From Actinomycetes bacterium (GTDB lineage: Bacteria > Actinomycetota > Coriobacteriia > Coriobacteriales > Eggerthellaceae): a stretch of 64,000 nt of DNA. The translations under genes and the position numbers were made by a program. Every line of letters starts with the position of its first letter. Within the stretch, counting starts at the first letter, position 1. Below the pieces are notes generated by a model, which saw only the letters and a program-made list of their open reading frames with translations, ran no database searches and was not told the origin of the DNA. Positions 26,801-34,574 of the stretch are shown here, one piece after another. Where the stretch lies: positions 1 through 64,000 of the forward strand of contig JAEXAI010000012.1 of assembly GCA_023394615.1 (NCBI GenBank), read 5' to 3'.

Positions 26801-28134
26801 ACCAAGCGTTGTAGAAAATCATTATCCCATCCACTGCGATCGAGCTCTTCGCGTGTGTAGCCCAGCATCTTCGCCAAACCATCACTGTAATAAAGGCAGT
26901 GCATGCGATCTGACATTTTGATGATGGAGATACCGCCAGGAATGGCGTTTATCAACGTATCCAACATGAAGCTGCGGTTTTTCTGGTCGGATATGTCTAT
27001 GATGATACCTAAAATGCTGCTCGGCTGCGCATTTTTGCCAAGGTAGAAGAAACTGACTACTTTGCTCCAGCGAAACTTGCCGTTCAACAGCTTTAGTCGC
27101 AGCGTGGCCTCAGCACGTGGTTCCCCATTGCGTACTTTATTGTAGAAGCAGCGGAATTCTTTGAGGTCATCAGGGTGAATAACCTCTTCGAATTCCTTGG
27201 TGAACAAGAATTCTTTAGGCAAAACGTCTTTTACGACATTGTTGATAGCGTATTGCTCAAAGGTGTCGGATGCGCTAAAGGCACCTGTTTTCATGTTCCA
27301 CTCAAACACAGCTGCTTGCATCTCATGCACGACAAGACGATAGCGTTGGTGCTCGCGCTCGTGCATCAACTGCTCTTTCCTCTGGTCCGTAACGTCGGTG
27401 ACCACCGATGCCAAAAGATAAGTGCCGGGCTCATCCTGGCGTATGGCCGTAAGCCGCCTTTGCATCCATCGCGGCTCTTTACCCGGACGGTGAAACTGGT
27501 ACGTCATTTCCCGAGGCTCACCCATTCGGATGGATTCCGCTATGGTAAGCCCAGTTTTCTGGAAATCTTTTTCAGACACGAAGGACTTGTCATAGGCTCT
27601 CATATTCGAGAGGTACTCCGCCCTATCAATGCCTATGAAGTCGAAAAACGTATCATTCGCATATACCAGCTGCTCTGTGCCGTTTTTTATCTTCAGCACG
27701 GAAATGCTGCTGCCGATATTTTTGGACACTAGGTCCAGCTGTTCTATATTTTCCTTTTCAACCGTGACGTCTTCAAAAAAGCACAAGGCGCAGGTCTTGC
27801 CTTCGATGCAAATCGATGTGATGGCGAGTTTTATCCAGCGGATATCGCCATCTTTACGCCTTATTCGATACTCTCGTCCAGATACTTCTCCGCTGTTTCT
27901 GAAATCTTCGAGTATCAGGTCGTAAGTATCCAGGTCCTCTTTTTTCAGCAGGTAAATGAAATCATCGTTGACGTCTGCGCGGTACTCCTCGTTGGTGTAG
28001 CCCACAATCTGCAGATAGGAATCATTCATGAAAACGGTGCGCTGTGCTGCAATGTCGAAAACGGCCACACCGCATGGGGCACCATTAAGCAAGCTCGTTA
28101 TTCGATCAAGCTTGAATCCCTTGCTGGTATCCAT
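23854..28134 (-). CDS. Multi-PAS hybrid sensor histidine kinase
   Basis: Soluble hybrid kinase of about 1426 aa with no membrane segment. About eight PAS-like units come first; examples begin GAPCGVAVFDIAAQRT, NIVEDSNTGIIIAERET and LIDNVPTGLGIYKFSKG. Then HisKA with the phospho-acceptor in NMSHEIRTPMNAIIG, an HATPase_c domain (NILNNACKFT, DDGCGM, GTGLGLALA) and a C-terminal receiver with the phospho-acceptor in VVMDIRMPVKDG. The ATG at 28134 has GGGGG 6 nt upstream; the longer frame runs through the 65-bp tandem repeat and lacks conserved sequence. No separate regulator or output gene is adjacent, so signal output is unknown. Heme or flavin binding cannot be read from sequence. Confidence 0.9.
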   Translation of the reverse strand: MDTSKGFKLDRITSLLNGAPCGVAVFDIAAQRTVFMNDSYLQIVGYTNEEYRADVNDDFIYLLKKEDLDTYDLILEDFRNSGEVSGREYRIRRKDGDIRWIKLAITSICIEGKTCALCFFEDVTVEKENIEQLDLVSKNIGSSISVLKIKNGTEQLVYANDTFFDFIGIDRAEYLSNMRAYDKSFVSEKDFQKTGLTIAESIRMGEPREMTYQFHRPGKEPRWMQRRLTAIRQDEPGTYLLASVVTDVTDQRKEQLMHEREHQRYRLVVHEMQAAVFEWNMKTGAFSASDTFEQYAINNVVKDVLPKEFLFTKEFEEVIHPDDLKEFRCFYNKVRNGEPRAEATLRLKLLNGKFRWSKVVSFFYLGKNAQPSSILGIIIDISDQKNRSFMLDTLINAIPGGISIIKMSDRMHCLYYSDGLAKMLGYTREELDRSGWDNDFLQRLVNHHDYERLVARCAKQARRGEPIVVSYRIEKKDGMTEWVQLTAYKMDEEDGDPLYYCILTYPPKEASLYQNIVEDSNTGIIIAERETKQILFMNRRMRLLFGVGITETVEDKGLTDVVRERSKLIGDEEIAALREDAFTHYTIEYHDRVFSVQAKALEYNGIDAYCTYTVDVTEASNQQKTMQALIDNVPTGLGIYKFSKGCIEQIFLNKSFYRIIKSDPDRHDIQVGTDVYKGIFKQDAEAVRAFVDRLFAGNDQDMVEFRNLCGDGSYVWVRLSARVVGRSDNDVSAYCGYEDISAEVENKQKLQRTNALLNTEYEREKHRLRLLEKDSAMVMQFNITKNRVESFTRNNKNFKPFDIGASKEDILGNLGETPPSERERKIIEGYSDIDETISQMEKGVTETQREYRSCQLDGCLHWIQVITHLQKDETTGDVISYSFVRDIDAQRKRELAAESLIDAETDFVVLLSVITRKGTPVCLNQKNVVIGVHKAETFSREDLFKATDYASVVEEDKQKVADFLKIENLQAELRDKPFAIITHRQNDEGELKYKKLQSYYLDDSHEDIVIVRRDITDLIMESQKQKDALEQALSRAEKESRAKGEFLSNMSHEIRTPMNAIIGLSQLAEDEIDDPQAISKSLKSIRQSSEYLLSILNDILSMSRIESGKEELNLEWVGIDKVFSPCIEMISGPMREKGIEFEYPDIAQRNQYEYRVDPVKTKRMFMNILNNACKFTHEGGHVKVSIEVVNYDAETGADVITVQDDGCGMSEKFMSKIFTPFSQERNEFSGTTQGTGLGLALARQTALAMGGDITVESELGKGSTFTIRFPYRYRTKLNADGSASGTQKQVAVETLRGKRVLLCEDNLMNVLVAQKLLGRVGVESDTAANGEECLQKFCAHDPGYYNAVVMDIRMPVKDGLQAAREIRALDRPDAKGIPIIAMSANAFEEDVQKSLDAGMNDHLAKPVEPQKLYESLARNISAASHD

Positions 28135-28296
28135 CCGCCGCCCCCCGATCTGCAACGTGCGCTCGCACGACAAATGGCGCCTGCGGGCTTCGCCTTTATT
28201 GCTTCTTCTATTATGCCCTTTATTGAGCACCTTGTCCGCAATGTTGTCATAAAAGCTACTTTGTGTGCGTGAGTGCGCAGTCAACGCTGCTGATTG

Positions 28297-28460
28297 GCAA
28301 TGGCTGTGGGATTGAAACCCAGTTATCAAACTCGTGTATGCGGCAGGCGGCGTGGTCGCTCGCAATGGCTTTGGCATCAAAACCCAGTTATCAAGCTCGT
28401 GTATACGGCAGGAGGCGTGGTCGCTTGCAATGGCTTTGGCATCAAAACCCAGTTATCAAG
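28297..28460. repeat. 65-bp tandem repeat, about 2.5 copies
   Basis: Units start at 28297, 28362 and 28427 (third partial). The 432-bp gap between the fic fragment and the PAS kinase holds only this and AT-rich DNA. Each unit can be read as about 35 bp conserved (GCAATGGCTTTGGCATCAAA core) plus 30 bp that is 27/30 identical between copies. Not a multiple of three, so not an in-frame protein repeat. Confidence 0.9.
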
Positions 28461-28566
28461 CAAATCCTTTTCAGCGGGCGCGCAAGCACGCCGTCTTTGT
28501 CATCCCATCCATAGCGCTTGAGGTTTGCAACAGCTGCATCCTCAAAAACCTCTTCGCTTTCAAATA

Positions 28567-29091
28567 TCATGCTTTACCATCCATAAGGTCTCGCATCCTG
28601 TAAACCGAATAGCCCTCGTAGTGGTAGCTGGCGTCAATTCCCTTCATATACACATCACGATCAGATATCTTATCGGTTAACGCATCGGCTAGCACAACCT
28701 TGATCTCGGTGTCTTTGATGGGGCTGCGCTCCATGGCCAGAAGGTAATCTTCTTTGCTAACCTTGCTCCAGTCGACGACTTTGCCCAGTTCAGCTTTTAA
28801 AATCTGATCAAGCCAGATACGGGTGCTTCTGCCGTTTCCTTCTCTGAAGGGATGGGCGACATTCATCTCAACGTACTTTTCGACGATTTCATCAAAGGTG
28901 ATCTGTGGCATGGCTTCAATATGCCGAAGACTGGCTTCAAGGTATATAACAGGAGCGAACCTGAAGTTGCTCTTTGCAATGTTGACATCACGCACCGTGC
29001 CTGCAAAGAGATAGACGTCCTGGAATAGCGTAAAGCGCAAACTAGTGGTCGAAATTTTGTCTACGCGGCTCCATATTTTGGCCGTAAACAA
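28567..29091 (-). pseudogene. fic: 5'-truncated Fic-domain gene
   Basis: Fic AMPylase-type domain with an intact core motif HPFREGNGRSTR and an otherwise well conserved sequence from LFQDVYLFAGTVRDVNIAK to the C-terminus. Full-length relatives carry some 45 more N-terminal residues, including the helix before the LFxDVYxFAG motif. Here those are replaced by unrelated sequence that runs into the tRNA-Pro terminator, and the only upstream start is a TTG inside the terminator's T-run, with no Shine-Dalgarno. No ATG occurs until well inside the domain. It is therefore most likely a fragment left by a deletion or insertion at the tRNA locus. No partner antitoxin gene was seen. Confidence 0.75.
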
Positions 29092-29128
29092 AAAAACAGG
29101 TCAGAAGCTATTATGCCTCTGACCTGCG
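29090..29128 (-). terminator. Terminator of tRNA-Pro
   Basis: CAGGTCAGA / TTCTGACCTG stem (9-10 bp), 10-nt loop, then TTTTTTT on the minus strand, beginning 7 bp after the tRNA 3' end. Textbook Rho-independent form. Confidence 0.92.
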
Positions 29129-29134
29129 GTTTTG

Positions 29135-29211
<77 letters not shown>

Positions 29212-29346
29212 ATATTTAATTCGCATGCTTTCGCCATTAGCGCTATTTCGCTCTGGTTTCTGAAGAAAGCTTCAGACCCCTGGAGCATCGCCTTTGGTCA
29301 AGCAGCGTTGAATATGATATAGGTAACCGACGATTACTTCAAGCAT

Positions 29347-30540
29347 TTATTTTACGAATTCTAAAGTCCTGTCCAAAATCACATTTGCAAGTTCGGGTTT
29401 CAGCATGTAAGGAACGTGCTCCTCACCTGTTTGCGTGATCATCCAGACCTCGTTGCCCTCGGTACCGAATGCTTTACCGCGACCCACCTGGTTTGCGATA
29501 ATCATATCGGCATTTTTCGCTTCCAGCTTTTTGCGCGCGTTTTCCACGACATCTTGCGTTTCAGCAGCGAAGCCTATCACGACTTGGCCCTGCTTCGAAT
29601 GACCCAAGTTGTAGAGGATGTCTGGGTTCTCGGCCATTTCAATGGCTTTCAGCGAATCGCTGTCCAAGCCCTTTTTCAACTTTTCAGATGCGACGTTTTT
29701 AGGACGCACGTCGGCTACGGCAGCTGCGAAAATGGCAATGTCGCAATCAGTGAACAGCTCGCAGGATGCGTCGTACATTTCGCGAGCGGTCTGCACGTGC
29801 ACGACCGAAATACCCTGGGGCGCATCGATGGCGACCGGGCCGGAGACGATGGTGACATTCGCGCCGCGCGCCGCTGCCGCAGTTGCCAGCGCATAGCCTG
29901 TCTTGCCGCTGCTAAAGTTTGTGATATAGCGCACCGGATCGATGGGCTCGATGGTGGGACCTGCGGTGATCATCATGTTGATGCCCTTCATGTCGCCGTG
30001 CAGTCCCAGCACACCCAAGGTGTCATTCACAATGCGATCCACATCGGCCAAGCGACCGCGACCGACATCTCCGCAGGCCAGATATCCCTCGTCCGCTTCA
30101 ATGAATCGTGCGCCGTAAGCCGAGAGCACACCCATGTTGTTCCTGGTGGCAGGGTTGTCGTACATGTTCACATTCATGGCAGGTGCGATGATGATAGGAG
30201 CTGTGGTTGCCAGCGCCGTGGTGGTCAGCAAATCATCGGCGATGCCGTTTGCCAGTTTCGCCATCACGTTGGCAGTGCACGGAGCTATCAGGAACACGTC
30301 AGCTTCCTGGGCCAAACTGATGTGATGTATGGGATCAGAGGCTTCATCGAACTGGTCGATAGCGACTTCTTCGTGCGTGAGGGCGCGAAACGTGACCGGC
30401 CCCACGAACTGCGTCGCATTCTCAGTCATCACAACTTTCACGCGCACGCCAGCTTTCTGCAAGCCTCGTACGATTTCGCATGACTTGTAAGCCGCAATGC
30501 AGCCCGTCACTCCCAGCAATACGGTCTTATCGTTGGACAT
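29347..30540 (-). CDS. coaBC: Phosphopantothenoylcysteine decarboxylase/ligase
   Basis: Bifunctional coenzyme A enzyme that joins 4'-phosphopantothenate to cysteine (CoaB, C-terminal) and decarboxylates it (CoaC, N-terminal, FMN). Visible: VLLGVTGCIAAYKSCEIV, the active-site region with HHISLA, APAMNVNMYDNPATR, the cysteine in YLACGDVGRGRL; and in CoaB ITAGPTIEPIDPVRYITNFSSGK, FAAAVADVRP and GFAAETQDV. 397 aa, normal. ATG at 30540 with AGGAG; it overlaps the hemH stop by 14 bp. Confidence 0.95.
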   Translation of the reverse strand: MSNDKTVLLGVTGCIAAYKSCEIVRGLQKAGVRVKVVMTENATQFVGPVTFRALTHEEVAIDQFDEASDPIHHISLAQEADVFLIAPCTANVMAKLANGIADDLLTTTALATTAPIIIAPAMNVNMYDNPATRNNMGVLSAYGARFIEADEGYLACGDVGRGRLADVDRIVNDTLGVLGLHGDMKGINMMITAGPTIEPIDPVRYITNFSSGKTGYALATAAAARGANVTIVSGPVAIDAPQGISVVHVQTAREMYDASCELFTDCDIAIFAAAVADVRPKNVASEKLKKGLDSDSLKAIEMAENPDILYNLGHSKQGQVVIGFAAETQDVVENARKKLEAKNADMIIANQVGRGKAFGTEGNEVWMITQTGEEHVPYMLKPELANVILDRTLEFVK

Positions 30541-31756
30541 GGTTCTCCTCTTTCAATTTCGCCTGTATTACCTGATAGAGCGCTTTCACATTGTCATCGG
30601 TGGCGTTCAGACACGGGATTGCCGTGAACTCGGCACGTGCGGTGCCATCCCCTACATAGAGCGGAGCAATCTCGTTGGGAATGTCATCGAGTGTTTCAAG
30701 GCAATCGATAGCGAATCCCGGACAGCAGAAAAACACGTGCCGCCCGCTGCCCCGCCACTGCGAAAGGATGTCCACCGACAGAGGCGAGAGCCACGCTTCA
30801 GGATGGCCACCGAACACGCACTGGTAGCCATGAGCCACGCGAACATTTTGCCCGGCACATGCTTCAAGTCCGATTGCCACCTGGTCCGCCGGCACTTCCA
30901 ACCGCTGTGCCACAGCGCGCGTCGTATTCTGCGTCTGCGTGCGATAGGTGTCGCCCGCCCGCTCGTCTTTGAGCGGGATGGAATGATACGACATGACAAG
31001 CGTGTCTGCCTCGCTCTGGCCAAAACCAGCATCGCGCACGGATTGCGCGATTGCGTCCAAGTAGAGCGGCTCTTCGCAATAATGATCGATGAACGAAACG
31101 GGCACGTTCCAACCCGAGGATTTCAGGGCACAATCGAAGCCATCCTTCACCGAAAGCGTACATGAATAGGCACTTTGCGGATACAGCGGTACAAGCACAA
31201 GGCGCGCGCATTCTGCGGCCTTTAGCTCCGCGATGACTTTTTCCATCGAAGGCTCGCTGTATATGCTTGCTGATCGCACGAGTACATGAGTTTTTGTTTT
31301 TTCCGCATCCGCGCCTGCGGCATCTGCGGGAACGCTGGCAGCTGCATCATTTGCAGGGTTGGCAGGGTTTGCGGGGTTGGCAGCCTTCTCGTCAACGCTT
31401 TCGGTATCGAAGAGATCTTGTATCGCCGACGCCAGTTTGGCCTGCGTAGATTCTAAAGGCGAGCCCTCTGGTGTCCACACCCTTTTATAACGCTCAGCCG
31501 ATGCAAATTTGCGTTTCGGCAGAATTGCGCAATGCAGGATGAACCACCAAGGCACCACGGGCACCTGCCTCACGCGCGCATCCATCAAGAACCGTTGCAA
31601 ATACTCTTTCACAGCCTCGGGCTCTGGTGCCACAGGAGATCCGGTGCTCGCGATTATCACTCCTATGGGACTCCCCTTTTTCCCGGATGGCCCGCCACCT
31701 TGTGCTTCCTTATTGGAAGCTTGCGCATCGGGTTCCTGCTTTTGGGAATCGGCCAT
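30527..31756 (-). CDS. hemH: Ferrochelatase
   Basis: Inserts iron into a porphyrin (protoporphyrin or, as in many Gram-positives, coproporphyrin). The start of the domain GVIIASTGSP, LVLVPLYPQSA, the catalytic histidine in VMSYHSIPLKDERAGDTY, and the glutamate in CCPGFAIDCLETLDD are present. 409 aa, longer than the usual 310-350, through a polar N-terminal tail and a low-complexity insert (AANPANPANPANDAAAS) of about 30 residues ahead of the conserved core. ATG with AAGGAG upstream. Overlaps coaBC, so probably one transcript. Confidence 0.88.
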   Translation of the reverse strand: MADSQKQEPDAQASNKEAQGGGPSGKKGSPIGVIIASTGSPVAPEPEAVKEYLQRFLMDARVRQVPVVPWWFILHCAILPKRKFASAERYKRVWTPEGSPLESTQAKLASAIQDLFDTESVDEKAANPANPANPANDAAASVPADAAGADAEKTKTHVLVRSASIYSEPSMEKVIAELKAAECARLVLVPLYPQSAYSCTLSVKDGFDCALKSSGWNVPVSFIDHYCEEPLYLDAIAQSVRDAGFGQSEADTLVMSYHSIPLKDERAGDTYRTQTQNTTRAVAQRLEVPADQVAIGLEACAGQNVRVAHGYQCVFGGHPEAWLSPLSVDILSQWRGSGRHVFFCCPGFAIDCLETLDDIPNEIAPLYVGDGTARAEFTAIPCLNATDDNVKALYQVIQAKLKEENHVQR

Positions 31757-31866
31757 AAACGCTCCTTTTTCATCGTTTGTGCACTGATTTGTCTTCAGTC
31801 TGCTATAGTTTACACTTTGTTATGCTATCGAGGGTAAAAAAGCGGCTATACGTCGCAGAAGAGCAG

Positions 31867-32817
31867 ATGGAACCAGAATCTAAAAACCAAAAATCGCGAC
31901 AGACTTTATCTGCGCTTTGCTGGGATTTTCTAGAATCCCAAATGGCGCCAAACACCTATATCCACATCAACTACTTCAACTTTTTCTGGCTGTTCGTTAT
32001 CGGATCCTTTTTGGGTCTAGTTGTTGAAGCCCTTTTCCATATACTGGCTTACGGTGCTTACGAAAGCCGCGCGGGGCTGGTATGGGGACCGTTTAGCCCA
32101 CTGTATGGGATTGCGGCCGTGGTCGTCACGTTGTGCCTCGACCGCTTTTATTTAGCCCACAACCTGTTCATTTTCCTGCTGACAGCCACCATTGGTTCTG
32201 TCGTTGAATTTTGCGCGAGCTTTTTCATGCAGTACGCATGGGGCGCGATTGCTTGGGATTACACCGGCACGCTGGGCAGCTTGGGCGGGCGTACGAATTT
32301 TTTCTTCGCCGTGCTTTGGGGGCTTTTGGGAATATTTTGGATACGAATGCTCTTGCCCCTGTACAAACGAGGAATCTCCCATTTCGACGGAAAAAAAACG
32401 ATAAGCAAGGTTATCACCGGCTGCATGACCGTGTATTTGGCCGTGAATATCGTGGTCACATTCGCTGCTTTGGCCCGCGAGCAACACCGTCTCAACGACG
32501 TGCCAGCTCGCAACGTCATCGAGCAGGCTCTCGACGACAGCTTCCCCAATGAGTATCTGCAAGCTCGCTTTCACAATCTTTCGGTTCTTTCCTCCATCGA
32601 AGAAGCTAAACCGCAAACGGATTACTATGAGTCGCGCAAAAATGCTATGGACCAACGTCGTCCAAGCGAGCCAGCTGCTGGTGGCGAGTCCGATGCTGGA
32701 GGAGAGTCCGATGCTGGAGGAGAGGCGGCTGGTGGTGAAGAGGCGGCTGCTGAGGGCGAGACGGGTGCTGCTGGAGAGGCGGATGCTGGTGGCGAGGCGG
32801 ATGCCCCGGCAGCATAG
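31867..32817 (+). CDS. CmpB-like (PF06541) putative ABC-transporter membrane protein
   Basis: Membrane protein with about five helices. The core FFWLFVIGSFLGLVVEALFH, SRAGLVWGPFSPLYG and GSLGGRTNFFFAVLWG match the putative ABC transporter type IV (DUF1113/CmpB) family of Firmicutes and Coriobacteriia, whose function is unknown. After residue 290 comes a Gly/Glu/Ala tail built of ESDAGG-type repeats. Start uncertain: ATG 31867 is chosen; ATG 31822 or GTG 31777 would add up to 30 residues without a visible Shine-Dalgarno. Confidence 0.75.
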   Translation: MEPESKNQKSRQTLSALCWDFLESQMAPNTYIHINYFNFFWLFVIGSFLGLVVEALFHILAYGAYESRAGLVWGPFSPLYGIAAVVVTLCLDRFYLAHNLFIFLLTATIGSVVEFCASFFMQYAWGAIAWDYTGTLGSLGGRTNFFFAVLWGLLGIFWIRMLLPLYKRGISHFDGKKTISKVITGCMTVYLAVNIVVTFAALAREQHRLNDVPARNVIEQALDDSFPNEYLQARFHNLSVLSSIEEAKPQTDYYESRKNAMDQRRPSEPAAGGESDAGGESDAGGEAAGGEEAAAEGETGAAGEADAGGEADAPAA

Positions 32818-32860
32818 AGTCGACGGTCAGCTCGAGAGCCAAGCGCGCAAGAGCTGAAGT

Positions 32861-33037
32861 TTGTGAATTTCAAGATTTGTCAATCAGACCCGCTATGTGC
32901 GATTTTTGCTACGCTAAACCACCTTTTTTGAGCGCATCGGCAACAGAAATCAGCGTTTCCCCAGCTCATGAAAATCAGTTACAAGTTGTCCGGTCCTCCC
33001 AATCGCACATAGCGGGTCTGATTGACAAAAGTGTGTT
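32861..33037. repeat. Inverted-repeat-bearing direct repeat, module 1 left copy
   Basis: 177 bp, about 171/177 identical to 34222-34398 in the same orientation. Inside, 32876-32904 and 33001-33029 are a perfect 29-bp inverted repeat (starting TTTGTCAATCAGACCCGCTA), giving a 154-bp MITE-like core. No transposase and no clear target-site duplication. With flanking DNA it accounts for the gap 32818-33127. Confidence 0.95.
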
Positions 33038-33127
33038 CAGAGTTTTTTCCAGAATCGTCATTAGCCAATCGTGTCCCGATTAATCACACATCATTATTAT
33101 CGGCAACATCTGGCCTTTAATCGCATT

Positions 33128-34087
33128 TTAGAAGTTTTCCCATACGTACCAAGGGTTCGTACCCAATAGAGTCGAACGCAGATCATTGCGTTTCGTTTTC
33201 CAATCGGATCTTCTAATTCTCATTGGATAGTCTAGATGCTTGGCAACGATGTGCGCCATCGTATCGAATTCCGATACATTGCAGACTTGCCCCCACGTGA
33301 GGGTCAAGACCATTCCGTGAATAGCCGAGATGATGTCTCGACGTATCGAATCTGCAGCTATTTTATCTGCACCCGTGTGATGAGCATTGCTGTCGTATTC
33401 CAAAGCCAAGTGCGCTTCCGGCCAAAAGAAATCCACTCGGTAGCTTTTCTTGCCAGAACGTTTTTGATTTTTAGAACCCAACCTAATCATATGGTTCAAT
33501 CTGGGGTGCGGAATGCCGTAACCACCAAGGTAGGGCGGCAGGCACAGCAACATGGCACTGACGGTCTCCATGGGAGAAGCGGAATTTTCGATAATATGAT
33601 CCAAGGCCTTTTTGGCTTTCTTCGTTCCGAACATACCCTTTGCTTCGGCTATGAAATCCTTGAGTGCTTTCACTGTAGTTGATGGCCTATGGCGATGACC
33701 CGATTCAGTTTTTTCATACGGGTAAGTACCACATAACTCGAAACCTACCCTTACCAGCTGCACAAATGGCAAATGCTGCGCAGCTTGCACGAAACAAAGC
33801 TCGGGCGATGCGACGATAAGACTCTCATTTATTCGCACGAACGAATTCGGAGGCATTGATTCTTGCGCAACATGGTATTTTGCTTTGGTAGAAAGCCTTC
33901 TATCAGCTTGGTCAATCACCATAATATGAAGCGGACGGGTAATATGGTATTTCTCAAAAGGAAATAAAGGGACATACGCGCTGAGTTCGGTGGGCATATC
34001 CATATGGCAATGCAACTTCTTCAAAGCGAGCGGATGCTCCGATCGCCAGAATTGAATACCCGATATGTCACAGATAGCAGTTAACAT
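33128..34087 (-). CDS. AbiEi/DUF559-like PD-(D/E)XK nuclease-fold protein, module 1
   Basis: 319 aa. The C-terminal third has a Vsr/DUF559-like signature: D219 in RVDFFW, E230 and D232 in LALEYDSNAHH, then D246-RR-D251. The N-terminal two thirds (GIQFWRS, NSFVRINESLIVASPELCFVQ, VRVGFELCG) resemble the central AbiEi-like region seen in actinobacterial DUF559 proteins. It is paralogous along its length to the gene at 43514-44485. It is bracketed by 177-bp direct repeats and preceded by an 11-bp-period array. No Shine-Dalgarno is evident before ATG 34087. Nuclease activity is inferred from motif only; it could be an antitoxin-like or homing-type protein. Confidence 0.7.
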   Translation of the reverse strand: MLTAICDISGIQFWRSEHPLALKKLHCHMDMPTELSAYVPLFPFEKYHITRPLHIMVIDQADRRLSTKAKYHVAQESMPPNSFVRINESLIVASPELCFVQAAQHLPFVQLVRVGFELCGTYPYEKTESGHRHRPSTTVKALKDFIAEAKGMFGTKKAKKALDHIIENSASPMETVSAMLLCLPPYLGGYGIPHPRLNHMIRLGSKNQKRSGKKSYRVDFFWPEAHLALEYDSNAHHTGADKIAADSIRRDIISAIHGMVLTLTWGQVCNVSEFDTMAHIVAKHLDYPMRIRRSDWKTKRNDLRSTLLGTNPWYVWENF

Positions 34088-34108
34088 GCACTCATCCTAG
34101 CGCACGGA

Positions 34109-34140
34109 CCTTTCAGAAACCTTTCGAAAACCTTACAGGA
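34109..34140 (-). promoter_or_regulatory. 11-bp phased repeat array upstream of nuclease gene 1
   Basis: Units CCTTTCAGAAA (34109), CCTTTCGAAAA (34120) and a degenerate CCTTACAGGA (34131), exactly 11 bp apart, about one helical turn. The array starts 22 nt from the start codon, the same offset as the longer array of module 2. Confidence 0.7.
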
Positions 34141-34221
34141 GACCGCACCTTGCAGCTGGGATTCATGCACTAACTTCTGAGACGCGATTCAAAGTTCAGA
34201 CAGCAATCTTGAAATGAAAGC

Positions 34222-34398
34222 TTGTGAATTTCAAGATTTGTCAATCAGACCCGCTATGTGCGATTTTTGCTACGCTAAACCGCCCTTTTCGAGCGCATCG
34301 GCAACAGAAATCAGCGTTTCCCCAGCTCATGAAAATCAGTTGCAAGATGTCCGGTCCTCCCAATCGCACATAGCGGGTCTGGTTGACAAAAGTGTGTT
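34222..34398. repeat. Inverted-repeat-bearing direct repeat, module 1 right copy
   Basis: Same length and orientation as 32861-33037 with six substitutions. Its internal 29-bp arms have one mismatch (G for A near the right end). Lies 134 bp upstream of the nuclease start codon. Confidence 0.95.
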
Positions 34399-34416
34399 AT
34401 GAACCTTGGTGGATAC

Positions 34417-34544
34417 TGGCTGAATCGCAGGTGGCTGAAAGCTGCGTCAACTCTGGCTGAATCGCAGGTGGCTGAAAGCTGCGCCAACTCTGGCTGAATC
34501 GCAGGTGGCTGAAAGCTGAGTCAACTCTGGGTGAATCGCAGATG
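34417..34544. repeat. 37-bp tandem repeat, 3.5 copies
   Basis: Units begin at 34417, 34454, 34491 and 34528 (TGGCTGAATCGCAGGTGGCT...). Lies between module 1 and the rluD stop. With the repeat before it, this fills the gene-free stretch 34088-34574. Confidence 0.92.
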
Positions 34545-34574
34545 GAAAATGCTCGGCCAGCGCTAAAGCTGTGC

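Noticed and set aside
28297..28460. CRISPR array
   Set aside because: Only 2.5 units, the spacer-sized parts are nearly identical, and no cas gene is nearby. Kept as a tandem repeat and a low-weight finding.
32625..33083. Short ORFs over the CmpB tail and repeat A
   Set aside because: Frames read through repeats or low-complexity antisense DNA; no initiation signals.
32861..34398. Conventional composite transposon or IS
   Set aside because: No transposase, DDE or serine/tyrosine recombinase motif in the cargo gene and no target-site duplication seen.
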